This document shows, piece after piece, positions 5,052-5,403 of a stretch of DNA of 5,403 nucleotides. The DNA lies in assembly GCA_017628435.1 (NCBI GenBank), contig JAGBZE010000080.1:1-5403 (forward strand), read 5' to 3'. Positions within the stretch are counted from its first letter, which is position 1, and each line of letters begins with the position of its first letter. The notes beneath the pieces are model-generated. The model was not told the DNA's origin. It made no database searches and saw only the letters and a list, made by a program, of their open reading frames with translations. This DNA is from Akkermansia sp. (lineage in GTDB: Bacteria > Verrucomicrobiota > Verrucomicrobiia > Verrucomicrobiales > Akkermansiaceae). The position numbers were made by a program, and so were the translations under genes.

Positions 5052-5085
5052 CACAGAGTCACGTATCACCTTCACTGCAAATTTC

Positions 5086-5403
5086 ATGAAAAACATCTTC
5101 AACAAGGCACTCATCCTGGCCGCTCTGACTTTGGCGGCTCTGGCAGGAATGCCGGAGGCACAGGCGGCCGCCTACAACCCGGACGCCACCAGCCGCGGAT
5201 TCATCACCCCGGCAGCCCCCCGTCGCTCCGCCATGCCGGATCGCCGCCTCCCTAACCTCGGGCGCGACAAACACTCCTTCCCCTTCTATCACCCGCGCCA
5301 GCTCAACCGCGTGGTGCGCACCACAGCCTACACCCACTCCGAGAGTGACCACGTAGGCTATGGCCCCAAGAACGCCATCGGTACCTACCTCAAATACGGC
5401 AGC
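5086..5403 (+). CDS. Secreted 3D-domain protein, C terminus cut by window edge
   Basis: The first 106 residues are visible. A Sec signal peptide (MKN-FNK start, hydrophobic LILAALTLAALAG, cleavage likely after PEAQA near residue 27) shows export. A low-complexity Pro/Arg-rich linker (about 28-72) leads to VVRTTAYTHSESDHVGYGPKN and AIGTYLKYG (from about 75). This resembles the start of the 3D domain (named for three conserved aspartates), a double-psi beta-barrel fold found in MltA-type lytic transglycosylases and related cell-wall proteins. The role is therefore probably in the envelope, perhaps peptidoglycan cleavage, but the catalytic part lies beyond the edge. The start is supported by the signal peptide and an upstream promoter. 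Its Verrucomicrobia-like TTAYTHSESDH wording is a recollection, not a search result. Confidence 0.82.
   Translation, partial: MKNIFNKALILAALTLAALAGMPEAQAAAYNPDATSRGFITPAAPRRSAMPDRRLPNLGRDKHSFPFYHPRQLNRVVRTTAYTHSESDHVGYGPKNAIGTYLKYGS

Larger units (their letters stand above)
4692..5085. other. 394-bp intergenic region with no gene seen
   Basis: No convincing coding frame is present. The only longer frame, on the minus strand at 4654-4893, overlaps the pdxA end, resembles nothing I recognise and lacks a promoter. The region is visibly more AT-rich than its flanks. It holds the right half of the pdxA 3' inverted repeat, a GC-only hairpin at 4882-4899 and the promoter and leader of the following gene. 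A TTGACA at 4954-4959 has no acceptable -10 at 16-18 bp. The region is long enough to hold a small RNA, but I cannot identify one. Confidence 0.6.

Overview
The window is an ordinary-looking, moderately GC-rich bacterial chromosomal segment carrying housekeeping and envelope genes. The best guess for the source is a member of the Verrucomicrobiota, possibly a gut or Akkermansia-like lineage. This rests on the style of the secreted 3D-domain protein at the right edge, the lack of clear Shine-Dalgarno sequences in front of most genes, and the mix of families. It is inference, because no rRNA or marker gene is present.

Left part (1-2142, all minus strand): a branched-chain aminotransferase (ilvE, 1291-2142), a Nudix hydrolase resembling ADP-ribose pyrophosphatase (712-1221) and a TatD-family metal-dependent hydrolase cut by the left edge (1-595). 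They look like a simple co-directional cluster, but the sequence argues against a plain operon. A 12-bp hairpin followed by a U-rich run lies between ilvE and the Nudix gene. The TatD gene has its own consensus-like promoter, placed so that transcription would start on the A of its ATG.

Middle (2143-3757): a 125-bp divergent promoter region separates ilvE from a plus-strand gene for a four-helix membrane protein resembling the TMEM43 family (2268-3413). A small membrane-anchored Ala/Pro-rich protein of unknown function follows (3485-3757). Both plus-strand genes have a -35/-10 pair with exact 17-bp spacing that would give leaders of about 4-6 nt.

Right part (3758-5403): five tandem heptamers lie directly before pdxA (3804-4691), which encodes a compact 4-hydroxythreonine-4-phosphate dehydrogenase of vitamin B6 synthesis. 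A 394-bp, comparatively AT-rich intergenic region follows, with several inverted repeats and an extended -10 promoter. It leads into a secreted 3D-domain protein cut by the right edge (5086-5403).

A functional link between ilvE and pdxA is possible, since PdxA contributes to making PLP and IlvE uses it, but they are on opposite strands and not co-transcribed. I see no mobile element, CRISPR, tRNA/rRNA or defence system. The most interesting points are regulatory: repeated (near-)leaderless promoter architecture, the internal terminator/attenuator and the heptamer array.
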